A stretch of DNA of 42,454 nt from Clostridiales bacterium. GTDB lineage: Bacteria > Bacillota > Clostridia > Christensenellales > CAG-138. Below the pieces are notes generated by a model, which ran no database searches, had not been told where the DNA came from, and saw only the letters and a list, made by a program, of their open reading frames with translations. Below are positions 14,887-22,523 of this stretch, piece after piece. The position numbers and the translations under genes are program-made. The stretch covers positions 1 through 42,454 of the forward strand of contig SFEL01000022.1 of NCBI GenBank assembly GCA_004557245.1. The letters are read 5' to 3'. How positions within the stretch are numbered: position 1 is the stretch's first letter; every line of letters begins with the position of its first letter.

Positions 14887-15735
14887 TTACCGGTTAAAAA
14901 AATGCCATTCCTTTATTTCCGCAGTTCTTTGAGCGGCAATGGGCATTTCCGCTGCGGCATCGGAGCAATCACATTTTGTCTCTGAAACGGTACCGCATTG
15001 AACGACCGCCGTACCGGTTTCGATAACGGCGCCGAATGAGATCGGAATTTCAACACACAGGCTTTGTGTGATGGTAAATGAGCAAAAAGCCTGGCTGCCG
15101 GAACACTGGGTTCCCGATTTTACCACCGGATCGCCACAGCAGGTTGCCTTGGCTGTTCCGGGTTTTGCAAACGGGGTGACCTTTACAGGCACACAGACCG
15201 TTTCCTTCTGATAGAAAACCGATTCGCACGGTTCATTTCCTCCGCACGCGGGACCGCATATGGATAATCCCGTTGCCGTCGTCCCGCCGCCGTACAGGCA
15301 AATATTCATGGGCCCGATATTATAAGGGGTATTGAGGGAAAAGCAGACGTGCATGGTCCCCGTCAGCTTATCCAGCGGAAAATCAAACTTCAGCCCTGTG
15401 CATCCCGTAGGATTATCCGGATTCTCAGCGGTTTTTATTTCTACATTGTCTCCCCATACTACTGTTTGAGGCTCGCCGTTTACTGAAACCGAGATTTCAG
15501 CAATGTCATCTGGAGTAATGGTATTGCAGATGCCAAACAGAAAATGGCTTAAATCCGCGTATTGCGATGTGTCCTGCCCTACGGCGGTAATGTCATAACA
15601 GAATTTCTGGTCTTCTGCTTCAGAAGGGTAAAGTATGGAGTCATCCATATTCAAAGAAAATACAAACGGCAGAATTCGTTCGCCGGTAATGGTTGAATAA
15701 TCAACTTGGTAATTACATGTTGAGTTTGTTACCAT
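14887..15735 (-). CDS. Cysteine-rich protein of unknown function, possibly a spore surface protein
   Basis: A 282-residue protein that I do not recognise as a named family. It has no signal peptide. The N-terminal 150 residues look beta-rich (for example 'AEISVSVNGEPQTVVWGDNVEI' and a repeated 'CFSLNTPYNIGPMNICLYGG'). The second half has about a dozen cysteines, several as pairs or CxC-like units (ATCCGD, CDCSD), with two related 'CV.IP/PV' strands. Start: ATG at 15735 with an AGAAAGGAGCC site. It overlaps the preceding NlpC/P60 reading frame by 23 bases but has its own candidate promoter at 15768-15795. Lower GC and different codon use than the neighbours suggest acquisition. Cytoplasmic, Cys-rich and beta-rich features with a cupin neighbour fit a coat/exosporium protein, but this is not shown. 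Confidence 0.8.
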   Translation of the reverse strand: MVTNSTCNYQVDYSTITGERILPFVFSLNMDDSILYPSEAEDQKFCYDITAVGQDTSQYADLSHFLFGICNTITPDDIAEISVSVNGEPQTVVWGDNVEIKTAENPDNPTGCTGLKFDFPLDKLTGTMHVCFSLNTPYNIGPMNICLYGGGTTATGLSICGPACGGNEPCESVFYQKETVCVPVKVTPFAKPGTAKATCCGDPVVKSGTQCSGSQAFCSFTITQSLCVEIPISFGAVIETGTAVVQCGTVSETKCDCSDAAAEMPIAAQRTAEIKEWHFFNR

Positions 15736-16558
15736 AACAGGCTCCTTTCTGGTTATTAGTCTCTATACATAATATGTAAAAAAACGCATCGCGTGAAAAA
15801 TGGCGTATTTGCCCTGATAATTCAGTGTATAAAAAAAGAGCCGCCCGTTTGTGAAGCGACTCGTAAAAGTTTGGCCGGCGGGCGTAATGGAACACGTCCC
15901 CGGCGGGGGTGACGACTACGTTGTCGAAGCCCAGGGCACAGTGTGCAAAGACGGGCTTGCCCTTATCGTTAAAGCCTATGCAGATGCCGACGTGATTGCC
16001 CTTATTGGTGGGGTAGGCGTTCTGGAAAACGATATCGCCTACGCGGAGCTCCTTCCAGCTTATTTCGGCGCTGTTTTCCCATTGGGCCCACGTGCCAAGG
16101 CCTACTTCGTTTTTCAGCTCCTCGTTGGTGAGCCCCTGCTGGAGGAAGCACCAGGCTACGAAGCCTGAACAGTCAAGGCCGTAGGGGCGTATTTCGCCGG
16201 TGGTACTGCTGCCGCTGCTCTGCACCTCGGTCATCTCGCCCCACTTGGGGTCGGGGCCCTGAGAGTAGCTCTTGCCGCCCCAGAAGTAGTGTACCTTGCC
16301 CACGAGGGAAAGGGCGGACTGGGCCACGCTGAGCCTTGCAGGATCTGTTTCGGCGGCCTCGCCCTTTAGCCGGGCTATATCTATTTCGTCGGCGGTCAGC
16401 GGCACGTACTCCGCCCTGAGGCGGGCCTTGTGTATGGCCTTTACGGCGAATATGGCACCGACTGTGACTATTGCGGCCAGCAGCAGCGCAAGGGCCGTTT
16501 TGAGGGCCTTTTTCGCGGCGCGCCGCCTTTTCCTTATATGCTTAGCTTTTGTTTCCAT
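15713..16558 (-). CDS. Membrane-anchored NlpC/P60 cell-wall peptidase with an abnormal run-on C-terminus
   Basis: A 281-residue predicted cell-wall hydrolase. Residues 1-45 are a very basic N-terminus and one transmembrane helix (KTALALLLAAIVTVGAIFAV). The catalytic NlpC/P60 domain runs from about residue 75 to 230: 'YGLDCSGFVAWCF' supplies the catalytic Cys, 'GNHVGICIGF' the His and 'VFAHCAL' the third residue. Such enzymes cut D-Glu-diaminopimelate bonds in peptidoglycan peptides. After 'FYESLHK' the frame continues about 45 residues with no family resemblance, crossing an intrinsic terminator hairpin (15831-15862), a candidate promoter and the start of the next gene. The native stop was probably nearby and lost by a small indel or a rearrangement that brought in the Cys-rich/cupin pair. 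Confidence 0.85.
   Translation of the reverse strand: METKAKHIRKRRRAAKKALKTALALLLAAIVTVGAIFAVKAIHKARLRAEYVPLTADEIDIARLKGEAAETDPARLSVAQSALSLVGKVHYFWGGKSYSQGPDPKWGEMTEVQSSGSSTTGEIRPYGLDCSGFVAWCFLQQGLTNEELKNEVGLGTWAQWENSAEISWKELRVGDIVFQNAYPTNKGNHVGICIGFNDKGKPVFAHCALGFDNVVVTPAGDVFHYARRPNFYESLHKRAALFLYTELSGQIRHFSRDAFFYILCIETNNQKGACYGNKLNM
15768..15795 (-). promoter_or_regulatory. Candidate mother-cell (sigma-K-like) promoter for the Cys-rich/cupin pair
   Basis: On the minus strand CAC (15793-15795), a 16-base spacer and CATATTATG (15768-15776) match the Bacillus sigma-K pattern mAC-N16/17-CATAnnnTA at all but the last base. It is 33 bases upstream of the Cys-rich gene. The match is short, so this is a suggestion only. 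Confidence 0.38.
15831..15862 (-). terminator. Terminator lying inside the 3' part of the NlpC/P60 frame
   Basis: On the minus strand GAGTCGC (15856-15862) pairs with GCGGCTC (15838-15844) with one G-T pair, followed by seven T. The open frame at 15713-16558 passes through it, so translating ribosomes would disturb it. Confidence 0.65.
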
Positions 16559-16577
16559 AGTACCATGATAAACAATA

Positions 16578-16598
16578 CCGCCCTGATAATCAAGGCGG
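16578..16598 (-). terminator. Possible terminator of the ade-xdhABC operon
   Basis: CCGCC (16578-16582) pairs with GGCGG (16594-16598); on the minus strand TATTGTTTATC follows. A second hairpin, CCCTTTTC/GAAAAGGG (16636-16655), is nearer xdhC but has no T tail. Confidence 0.4.
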
Positions 16599-16665
16599 CA
16601 AAGGTTAAGGTTTAGTTAATATTATTGGGGCTTTTCCCTTTTCTGCTGAAAAGGGAGGAAGGAAG

Positions 16666-17151
16666 CTACACTTTTCCCAGTCTCTTCTTCATGGTCTTTT
16701 CCACCGCGTTGAGTATATTCTCGTAACCGGTGCAGCGGCAGAGGTGGCCTGAGAGCAGCTTTCGCAGCTCTTCCCGGGTGTATTCCTTGCCGGATTCCAG
16801 GATCTCCACGGCGGTCATTATGAAGCCGGGGGTGCAGAAGCCGCACTGCACGGCAGTCTCTTCCATAAAGGCCTGCTGAATGTCCGAAAGCTCTCCGTCC
16901 GGGCCAAGGAGGCCCTCAAGGGTGCGGATATGCTTGCCCTCGGCCCATACGGCCAGGTAAATACAGCTATTGAAGCATTCGCCGTCTATGAGCACGTTGC
17001 AGGCGCCGCACTCGCCTACCTCGCAGCCCTTCTTGACGGAGGTAAGGTGGTAGTCATTGCGGAGCATGTCGGTCAGGGAAGCCCGGACGTCTACCATCTT
17101 TTCTACATCCTTGCCGTTTATGTTGCAGTGAATAAGCTTATACTGTGCCAT
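16666..17151 (-). CDS. xdhC: Xanthine dehydrogenase-family iron-sulfur subunit
   Basis: A 161-residue subunit with two [2Fe-2S] clusters. The plant-ferredoxin-like N-terminal cluster is bound by CEVGECGAC and a later Cys (about residues 43-63), the second by CGFC and CRC (about 102-140). It passes electrons from the molybdenum centre in XdhA to the FAD in XdhB. Length is normal for the separate small subunit (150-170 residues). The start codon overlaps the xdhB stop as TAATG and its ribosome site GGGAGGTGAGC lies in xdhB, showing translational coupling. It is the last gene of the ade-xdhA-xdhB-xdhC operon. Confidence 0.95.
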   Translation of the reverse strand: MAQYKLIHCNINGKDVEKMVDVRASLTDMLRNDYHLTSVKKGCEVGECGACNVLIDGECFNSCIYLAVWAEGKHIRTLEGLLGPDGELSDIQQAFMEETAVQCGFCTPGFIMTAVEILESGKEYTREELRKLLSGHLCRCTGYENILNAVEKTMKKRLGKV

Positions 17152-18032
17152 TACAGCTCACCTCCCGCGAGAATTATGGATTCTGTCATGCAGCGCTTGG
17201 CAGTCTCTACGGCGATATGCTGGCGGAAGGCCTTGCTGGCGCGCCAGGAATCCCGTGGATTGATGTCGTCGAGAACTGTGCGTGCGAATGTCTCTACGGT
17301 CTCCATGGATACGGGCTGACCGTTGGCGGCGGCCTCGGCCTTTTCGGCGCGCATGGGTACCGGGCCTGCCACGCCGTAGGCTATGCGGGCGCGCTCGATG
17401 GTCTTTTTATCCGGAGAGAGGCGGACGTTCACGCTGCACCCGAGGGTGGCTATATCCATGGCGTTGCGCATGGAGTATTTGATGTAGTGGCCGTAGGTGT
17501 TCTCATAGCTGGCCTTGGGTATTATTATGGCGGTCTGTATCTCGTCCGGACGTATGTCCACAAGGCCGGCCTTTATGTAGAAGTCGCGTATGGGCAGCAG
17601 GCGCTTGCCCTCGCTGCCTGTGAGCTCGACTATGGCCTCCCACGCGTGGAGGGTGGAGGCGGAGTCTGCGGAGGTAACGCCGTTGCAGGTGTTGCCGCCT
17701 ATGGTGCCTATGTTGCGTATCTGCGGGCCGCCTACCATGTCCACCGCCTGACCCAGCACGTTTATGTATTTCTGGATAATGGGATCCCGGGTTATGTGGG
17801 AGAAGCTGGTAAGGGAGCCTATGCGGATGCTGTCGTTTTCGTCAATGGATACGCCCCTCAGCTCGTCAAGGCCGTATATGGAGATGAGCTCCTTGCCGGC
17901 ACGTTTGCCCTCGCGCATCTGCACGAGAACGTCGCTGCCGCCGGCTATTATCTGTGCCTCGGGGTGTTCGAGGCGAAGCTCCACGGCGTTCTGAACGGAG
18001 GAAGCCTCATACAGCGCTTTAAGATCGTACAT
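17151..18032 (-). CDS. xdhB: Xanthine dehydrogenase-family FAD-binding subunit
   Basis: A 293-residue flavoprotein subunit. It has the FAD-binding 'IIAGGSDVLVQMREGK' near residue 28 and 'IRNIGTIGGNTCNGVTSADS' near residue 105, both classical for the vanillyl-alcohol-oxidase-type FAD domain of molybdenum hydroxylases, followed by the CO dehydrogenase flavoprotein C-terminal domain. It accepts electrons from the two Fe-S clusters of XdhC and reduces NAD+ or another acceptor. The start is one base after the xdhA stop, with its AAAGGAGG site in the last codons of xdhA. Confidence 0.95.
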   Translation of the reverse strand: MYDLKALYEASSVQNAVELRLEHPEAQIIAGGSDVLVQMREGKRAGKELISIYGLDELRGVSIDENDSIRIGSLTSFSHITRDPIIQKYINVLGQAVDMVGGPQIRNIGTIGGNTCNGVTSADSASTLHAWEAIVELTGSEGKRLLPIRDFYIKAGLVDIRPDEIQTAIIIPKASYENTYGHYIKYSMRNAMDIATLGCSVNVRLSPDKKTIERARIAYGVAGPVPMRAEKAEAAANGQPVSMETVETFARTVLDDINPRDSWRASKAFRQHIAVETAKRCMTESIILAGGEL

Positions 18033-18033
18033 G

Positions 18034-20379
18034 TTATTTTTCCTCCTTTGTCCATTCGTCCTTTATAAGCCCGGCACGGCTGAATTCCGCGAACAGCACA
18101 TGGGGGGTTATGGGGATGGTATTTATGGCTACGCCAGTTGCGTTATATATGGCGTTGCGTATGGCGGGGGCCCCGGAGCAGGCGGGGGGCTCGCCGAGGG
18201 CCTTTGTGCCGAAGGGGCTGGTAGGCTCGGGATTCTGGATGAACTCTGCCCGAAGGTCAGGGTGATCCATGAAGGTGGAAAGCTTGTAGTCCAGGAGGTT
18301 ATTGTTCAGCGGCCTGCCGGTCTTGGGATCGAAGAGCATCTGCTCGGAAAGGCCAAAGCCTATTGCCATGCTCATGCCGCCGTGTACTTGTGCCTCGGCC
18401 AATGCGGGGTTGATGAGCCTGCCGCAGTCGTGTACGTTTATCATGTCCACCAGCTTTACCTTGCACAGGGGAATGTCTACCTCCACCTCTGCAAAGGTGC
18501 AGCCGAAGGAGTAGGCGTTATTGCGTATGGTGTAGGTCGACTCGGCTGTGATGTGCTCGCTGTGTACGGGGTTGTACTGGGCGGTCATTGCCAGCTCGGA
18601 CAGGCTCATGAGCACCCGCCCGTCAGGTACGCGCACAATGTTTCCGTTCACTATATCCATGTTTTGTATGGGCTGCCGCGTTACCTCGCAGGCGTATTCC
18701 AGTATCTTTTTGCGGAGCAGGTCGCCTGTCTGGCGTATGGAGAAGCCTGCAACGTAGGTCTGGCGGGAGGCGTAGGCGCCCAGGCCGGTGGGGGTGATAT
18801 CGGTATCCTGGCAGCTCACCACATGGACGTCCCTGTAGCTCCTGAGGCCTATGACCTCGGCCGTCATCTGGGCGTAAGCGGTGTCCGCGCCCTGGCCTAT
18901 CTCCGTCTCGCCGCACTGCATGGTTACGGAGCCGTCAAGGTTGAGCTGCATGCGGTTGGAGCTGGTCTCGAGAGATATTGGGTATACGGCGGTGTTGTAC
19001 CAGAAGGCGGCAAGGCCTATGCCCCGGCGGACAGGGCCGGTATCCTTGGCGTATTCTGCCACCTTGCGGCGGTAGTCGATGGCTTCCGCGCCCTTTTCAA
19101 GGCACATGCGGAAGGAATCGTAGTAGTTCTCGTTCTTGGAGAAGCCGTCCACAAAGCCCTTGGGCATTATTACCTTGTCCCTGTAATCCATGGGATCCAT
19201 GCCCAGCGCCCTTGCGCACTCATCTATGTTGGAATCGTCTGCGAAGGATGCCTGGGGCATGCCGTAGCCCCTCATTGCGCCGGCCGCAGGGCGGTTGGTG
19301 AATACGGTGTATGCGTCGCCCTCGAAGTTATCGCAGGGATATATCTGAGGGAATGAGCCCATGGCCTTTGCTACTATGCTGTGTCCGTGGGAGGCGTATG
19401 CGCCCTGATTGGAGAAGCATTCTACCTTGCGGGCGGCGAGGGTGCCGTCCCCGTGCAGCCATGTTACGATATGGAAGCGTATGGCATGGCGTACCCGGTT
19501 GGATACGAAGGTCTCCTCGCGGGCGCAGTCTATGCGGACGCAGCGCCCGCCTACCTGAGTGCAGCACCATGCGCACAGAGGCTCGTAGAGGGCGTCCTGC
19601 TTGTTGCCGAAGCCGCCGCCTATGTAGGGCTTCACTATCCTAATATCCGACCAGGGGCGGCCAAGCGCCTGACCCACTACGCGGCGGATTATATGAGGTA
19701 TCTGGGTGGAGGAGACCACGGTAAGCCTGCCGTTCTCCTCATATGCAAAGCAGCCGTGGTTCTCTATGTGGCAGTGCTGTACGGTGGGCGTCTCATACCA
19801 GCCCTCGACCTTGATAAGGCCGGGCTCCTTTATAGCCTCGGCGTAGTTGCCCTTTTGAATGGATGTGTGCTTGAGTATGTTGTTGGGGTAGTTATCGTGG
19901 AGCTGTGGGGCGCCGTCCTTCATGGCCTCCTGAACGTCAAGCACGAAGGGGAGCTCCTCGTATTCCACCTTCAGGGCGCGGACGCCCTGATTGGCGGCGA
20001 CCTCATTCTCGGCTATGACCACGGCAACGTCGTCGCCGTAGTAGCGCACGTGGCGGTTAAGCAAATGCCTGTCCTTTACGTCCTGATGGCTGGGGTCCAT
20101 GCTCCAGGGATGGCCGGCGGTGGGAAAGGGCATATCCGGCACGTCGAAGCAGGTGAGCACCTTTACGACGCCGGGTATTTTCTCCGCACAGGAGGTATCT
20201 ATATTCTTTACGAAGCCGTGGGCGATGGTGGAGTGCTTTATGCGCACATACAGCGCGTCGCCCGGCATACGGTCCTCGTAGTATTTGGTGCGGCCGGTCA
20301 CCTTGTCGAAGGCGTCCACGCGCACCTCACTCCTGCCGACCAGGTACTCGGCCTGAACGGAATAATTATCCTTATTCAT
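18034..20379 (-). CDS. xdhA: Xanthine dehydrogenase-family molybdopterin-binding subunit
   Basis: A 781-residue catalytic subunit. It starts with the Ald_Xan_dh_C hammerhead domain ('VRVDAFDKVTGRTKYYEDRM') and continues into the molybdopterin-binding domains, with 'YIGGGFGNKQD' near residue 250, 'AMRGYGMPQ' near 372, 'GETEIGQGADTAYAQ' near 500 and 'GTKALGEPPACSG' with the presumed catalytic Glu at about residue 730. It hydroxylates hypoxanthine or xanthine, or in anaerobes may run in reverse from urate. The family includes selenium-dependent enzymes in purinolytic Clostridia, where selenium is a labile ligand and not encoded as selenocysteine; whether this one uses it cannot be seen. Located between ade and xdhB, so substrate specificity for purines is strongly suggested by context. 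Confidence 0.94.
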   Translation of the reverse strand: MNKDNYSVQAEYLVGRSEVRVDAFDKVTGRTKYYEDRMPGDALYVRIKHSTIAHGFVKNIDTSCAEKIPGVVKVLTCFDVPDMPFPTAGHPWSMDPSHQDVKDRHLLNRHVRYYGDDVAVVIAENEVAANQGVRALKVEYEELPFVLDVQEAMKDGAPQLHDNYPNNILKHTSIQKGNYAEAIKEPGLIKVEGWYETPTVQHCHIENHGCFAYEENGRLTVVSSTQIPHIIRRVVGQALGRPWSDIRIVKPYIGGGFGNKQDALYEPLCAWCCTQVGGRCVRIDCAREETFVSNRVRHAIRFHIVTWLHGDGTLAARKVECFSNQGAYASHGHSIVAKAMGSFPQIYPCDNFEGDAYTVFTNRPAAGAMRGYGMPQASFADDSNIDECARALGMDPMDYRDKVIMPKGFVDGFSKNENYYDSFRMCLEKGAEAIDYRRKVAEYAKDTGPVRRGIGLAAFWYNTAVYPISLETSSNRMQLNLDGSVTMQCGETEIGQGADTAYAQMTAEVIGLRSYRDVHVVSCQDTDITPTGLGAYASRQTYVAGFSIRQTGDLLRKKILEYACEVTRQPIQNMDIVNGNIVRVPDGRVLMSLSELAMTAQYNPVHSEHITAESTYTIRNNAYSFGCTFAEVEVDIPLCKVKLVDMINVHDCGRLINPALAEAQVHGGMSMAIGFGLSEQMLFDPKTGRPLNNNLLDYKLSTFMDHPDLRAEFIQNPEPTSPFGTKALGEPPACSGAPAIRNAIYNATGVAINTIPITPHVLFAEFSRAGLIKDEWTKEEK

Positions 20380-20411
20380 TACTTGTCCTCCTTATCATTA
20401 AAGCTGAGGGA

Positions 20412-22106
20412 TCAAACTTCTATAAACTTAAAGCTGGCTGAGTCAAACAGTCCCTTATCCGTAAGGCGTATGGCGGGTATAACGGGGAGCGCCAGGAAGG
20501 AGAGGGCCACAAGCGGGTCGCTCTTCTTGTCTACGCCAATGTATGCTGCGGCGTCCAGGAGGGCGCGCTGTATCTCAAGCACGCTGTCAACAGGCGCGTC
20601 AGTCATAAGACCGGCTATGGGAAGGGGCAGGCGGGCCAGGACTATGCCGTGGCTCACCACGCAGAAGCCGCCGCCGCATTCCCTGAGGGACTCGGCCGCA
20701 AGCAGCATGTCGTCGTCGTTATCGCCTACCATGACCAGATTGTGTGAATCGTGGGCCACGGTGGAGGCTATGGCGCCGCCGTGAATATTGAAGCCCTGAA
20801 CTATGCCGAGGCCTATGTTGCCCAGGGCGTGGTGGCGCTCTATAACTGCCAGCTTGTTGAGGCCGTTACCGGATACGAAGTTGCCCTCAGCATCGCGGCA
20901 GACGGGCAGGTCCCTGCGCTCTGTGACCAGCTGGCCCTCTATCTGGCATATTACCGGCATAATATCCTTGGCGGGGAGCTTAAGGCCGTCCTTTGAAATG
21001 GGGGCCATGTTCATGCTGGTATATACCGCCTGAGGTATTATGGGCATGGGGGTGGGCTTGCCGTCGTAGGGTTTACCGAAGCGGGTGAATACTTTTAGCA
21101 CCTTGAAGTCCTTCAGGTCTTCAAAGAGCACCATGTCGCCCTTGTAGCCGGGGGCTATGGCGCCTATGTTGCGGAGGCCATAGGCGCGGGCCGCATTGTA
21201 GCTGGCCATCTTTACCGCCTGTACGGGGTCTATGCCGCACTTTACGGCCATGCGGGCTATGCAGTTTATGTGGCCCTCACGGCGAATGTTCTCGATGTGC
21301 TTGTCGTCCGTGCAGAACATCATGTTGTCCGTTGGCAGACCGTGCTTTACTATCTCGGTTATGAGTTCCTCCATGCCGTTGGCGGCGGAGCCCACCCTGA
21401 GGAGTATTCTCATGCCGGTGCGGAGCTTTTCCACGACCTCATCATAATTGCTGCATTCGTGATCTGTGGATGGGCCGGCTACTCTGTATGCGTTGAGGGC
21501 GCGGCCGGAAAGCAGAGGCGCGTGGCCGTCTATGGGCCGTCCGTCAAAGAGACGAAGCTTATCCATCATGTCCTTTGAGCAGTTTATGGTGGATACGGCG
21601 TCCATTACCTCGCCAAGGCCGAGCATACGGCTCTTGCGCATGAACTGCTCCATATCCTCGGCGGTGATTGCAGCGCCGGAGTTTTCGAATGGGGTGGCCG
21701 GCACGCAGGAGGGCATCATGAACATCACTCTCAGCGGCAGATCGTCAGACAGTTTGTATATGGCCCGCACGCCCGCCACGCCGCAGACGTTGGCGATCTC
21801 GTGAGGGTCGGCGATTATGGTGGTGGTGCCGTGGGGCATTATCACACGGGAGAAGGAATCCGGTATGACCATACTGCTCTCTATGTGTACGTGGGCGTCT
21901 ATGAAGCCGGGGCAGAGGTACGCGCCGCCCGCGTCTATCTCTTCCCTGGCGGCGAAGCCCTTGCCCACGCCTATAATGGTATCCTCCGAGAGGGCGACGT
22001 CGCCTTCCAGTATTTCGTTTGTAAATACATTAACTACCCTGGCATTCTTTACCACAAGCGTTGCCTCGCCCTTAAGGGCCGCAGTGATAAGTTCGGACTG
22101 TTTCAT
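20412..22106 (-). CDS. ade: Adenine deaminase
   Basis: A 564-residue enzyme converting adenine to hypoxanthine and ammonia. The metal-binding 'PGFIDAHVHIESSM' near residue 67, 'TTIIADPHEIANV' near 95, 'DGHAPLLSG' near 195 and 'CTDDKHIENIRREGHIN' near 268 are all typical of the AdeC family, as is the C-terminal 'TVAHDSHNLVMVGDNDDDM' near 445. Length is usual (560-600). It is the first gene of the operon that continues with xdhA, xdhB and xdhC, so the hypoxanthine it makes would be the substrate of the following enzyme. The long upstream gap shared with the divergent purine operon holds the regulatory sequences. Confidence 0.97.
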   Translation of the reverse strand: MKQSELITAALKGEATLVVKNARVVNVFTNEILEGDVALSEDTIIGVGKGFAAREEIDAGGAYLCPGFIDAHVHIESSMVIPDSFSRVIMPHGTTTIIADPHEIANVCGVAGVRAIYKLSDDLPLRVMFMMPSCVPATPFENSGAAITAEDMEQFMRKSRMLGLGEVMDAVSTINCSKDMMDKLRLFDGRPIDGHAPLLSGRALNAYRVAGPSTDHECSNYDEVVEKLRTGMRILLRVGSAANGMEELITEIVKHGLPTDNMMFCTDDKHIENIRREGHINCIARMAVKCGIDPVQAVKMASYNAARAYGLRNIGAIAPGYKGDMVLFEDLKDFKVLKVFTRFGKPYDGKPTPMPIIPQAVYTSMNMAPISKDGLKLPAKDIMPVICQIEGQLVTERRDLPVCRDAEGNFVSGNGLNKLAVIERHHALGNIGLGIVQGFNIHGGAIASTVAHDSHNLVMVGDNDDDMLLAAESLRECGGGFCVVSHGIVLARLPLPIAGLMTDAPVDSVLEIQRALLDAAAYIGVDKKSDPLVALSFLALPVIPAIRLTDKGLFDSASFKFIEV

Positions 22107-22188
22107 CGGTTTCCTCCATTCTTGATTTTAAATGCCGTTGATACGCCAACATGGGCGCCATAGACGCCCGAACAAAAACATTAAGGTT

Positions 22189-22226
22189 TAAACAAAGTTT
22201 GTTAGATAATTGTTTATTGCAGTATA
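22189..22226 (-). promoter_or_regulatory. Candidate promoter and operator for ade-xdhABC
   Basis: An inverted repeat TAAACAA (22189-22195) and TTGTTTA (22210-22216) with a 14-base spacer lies next to a minus-strand -10-like TATACT (22221-22226); the -35 region (22244-22249, TTTTCT) is weak. The repeat would overlap the transcription start, as expected for a repressor site. In the 22107-22523 gap this, the plus-strand promoter, the riboswitch and its terminator are all that I see. Confidence 0.35.
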
Positions 22227-22325
22227 GCACAATCGGGCCTATCAGAAAAGCCCTTTTTTACAGTAAACTATACCATATAAAACAAAAAAATAAATAGGAT
22301 TTTTTTAAAGTTCGCGTTGCTGTTA

Positions 22326-22354
22326 TTGATTTTTCTTCTTTGGGATGATAATAT
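22326..22354 (+). promoter_or_regulatory. Promoter for the riboswitch-controlled purine operon
   Basis: TTGATT (22326-22331), 17-base spacer and TAATAT (22349-22354). It would start transcription near 22361, about 11 bases before the aptamer. Confidence 0.5.
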
Positions 22355-22371
22355 AAAATCAATAAGAGAGT

Positions 22372-22440
22372 GTTCATATAGTCCCGTGATTTCTATCGGA
22401 CGGGAGTTTCTACGGGCCACCGCAATGGCCTGCTATGAGC
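22372..22440 (+). promoter_or_regulatory. Variant guanine-class (purine) riboswitch aptamer
   Basis: The three-way junction can be drawn by hand. P1 pairs GTTCATA (22372-22378) with TATGAGC (22434-22440). P2 is CCCGT/ACGGG (22383-22387, 22400-22404) with an extra GAT/AUC mini-stem and a GG in the loop (22398-22399). J2/3 is the highly conserved GTTTCTAC (22406-22413). P3 is GGGCCA/TGGCCT with loop CCGCAA, whose CC can pair with the GG of L2, as in the known loop-loop contact. The ligand-contacting position 74 (xpt numbering) is C, as in guanine/xanthine binders. Departures from consensus by my alignment are G in place of A24, G in place of A73 and altered loops. It precedes purine-degrading genes and overlaps a terminator. 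Confidence 0.75.
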
Positions 22441-22480
22441 GCCGAGCGTACAGCATACTGTACAGCCGGGCGCTTTTTGT
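22438..22480 (+). terminator. Expression-platform terminator of the purine riboswitch
   Basis: AGCGCC (22438-22443) pairs with GGCGCT (22469-22474), enclosing GTACAG/CTGTAC (22448-22453, 22458-22463), and TTTTT follows. Its 5' arm shares bases 22438-22440 with the 3' strand of the aptamer P1 helix. Ligand-stabilised P1 would therefore oppose the terminator, giving an ON switch of the pbuE type. Confidence 0.8.
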
Positions 22481-22523
22481 TTTTATGAATCAATAGCCTA
22501 TACCATGCAGGAGGAAAAGGGCA

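Noticed and set aside
18034..20379. Possible in-frame UGA selenocysteine in XdhA
   Set aside because: The frame is open to its end without an internal UGA; selenium in this enzyme class is a labile cofactor and not selenocysteine.
17145..20784. Very long frames antisense to xdhA, xdhB and ade (and similar ones opposite fba, gap and clpB)
   Set aside because: They are mirror frames of GC-rich genes with strong codon bias, full of Tyr, Val, Gly and His runs, with no motif or ribosome site; the sense genes are certain.
22140..22180. Hairpins in the ade leader on the minus strand as a second riboswitch
   Set aside because: Only two small stems (GGGCG/CGCCC and GTTG/CAAC) are visible; neither matches the purine aptamer core nor is followed by a T run.
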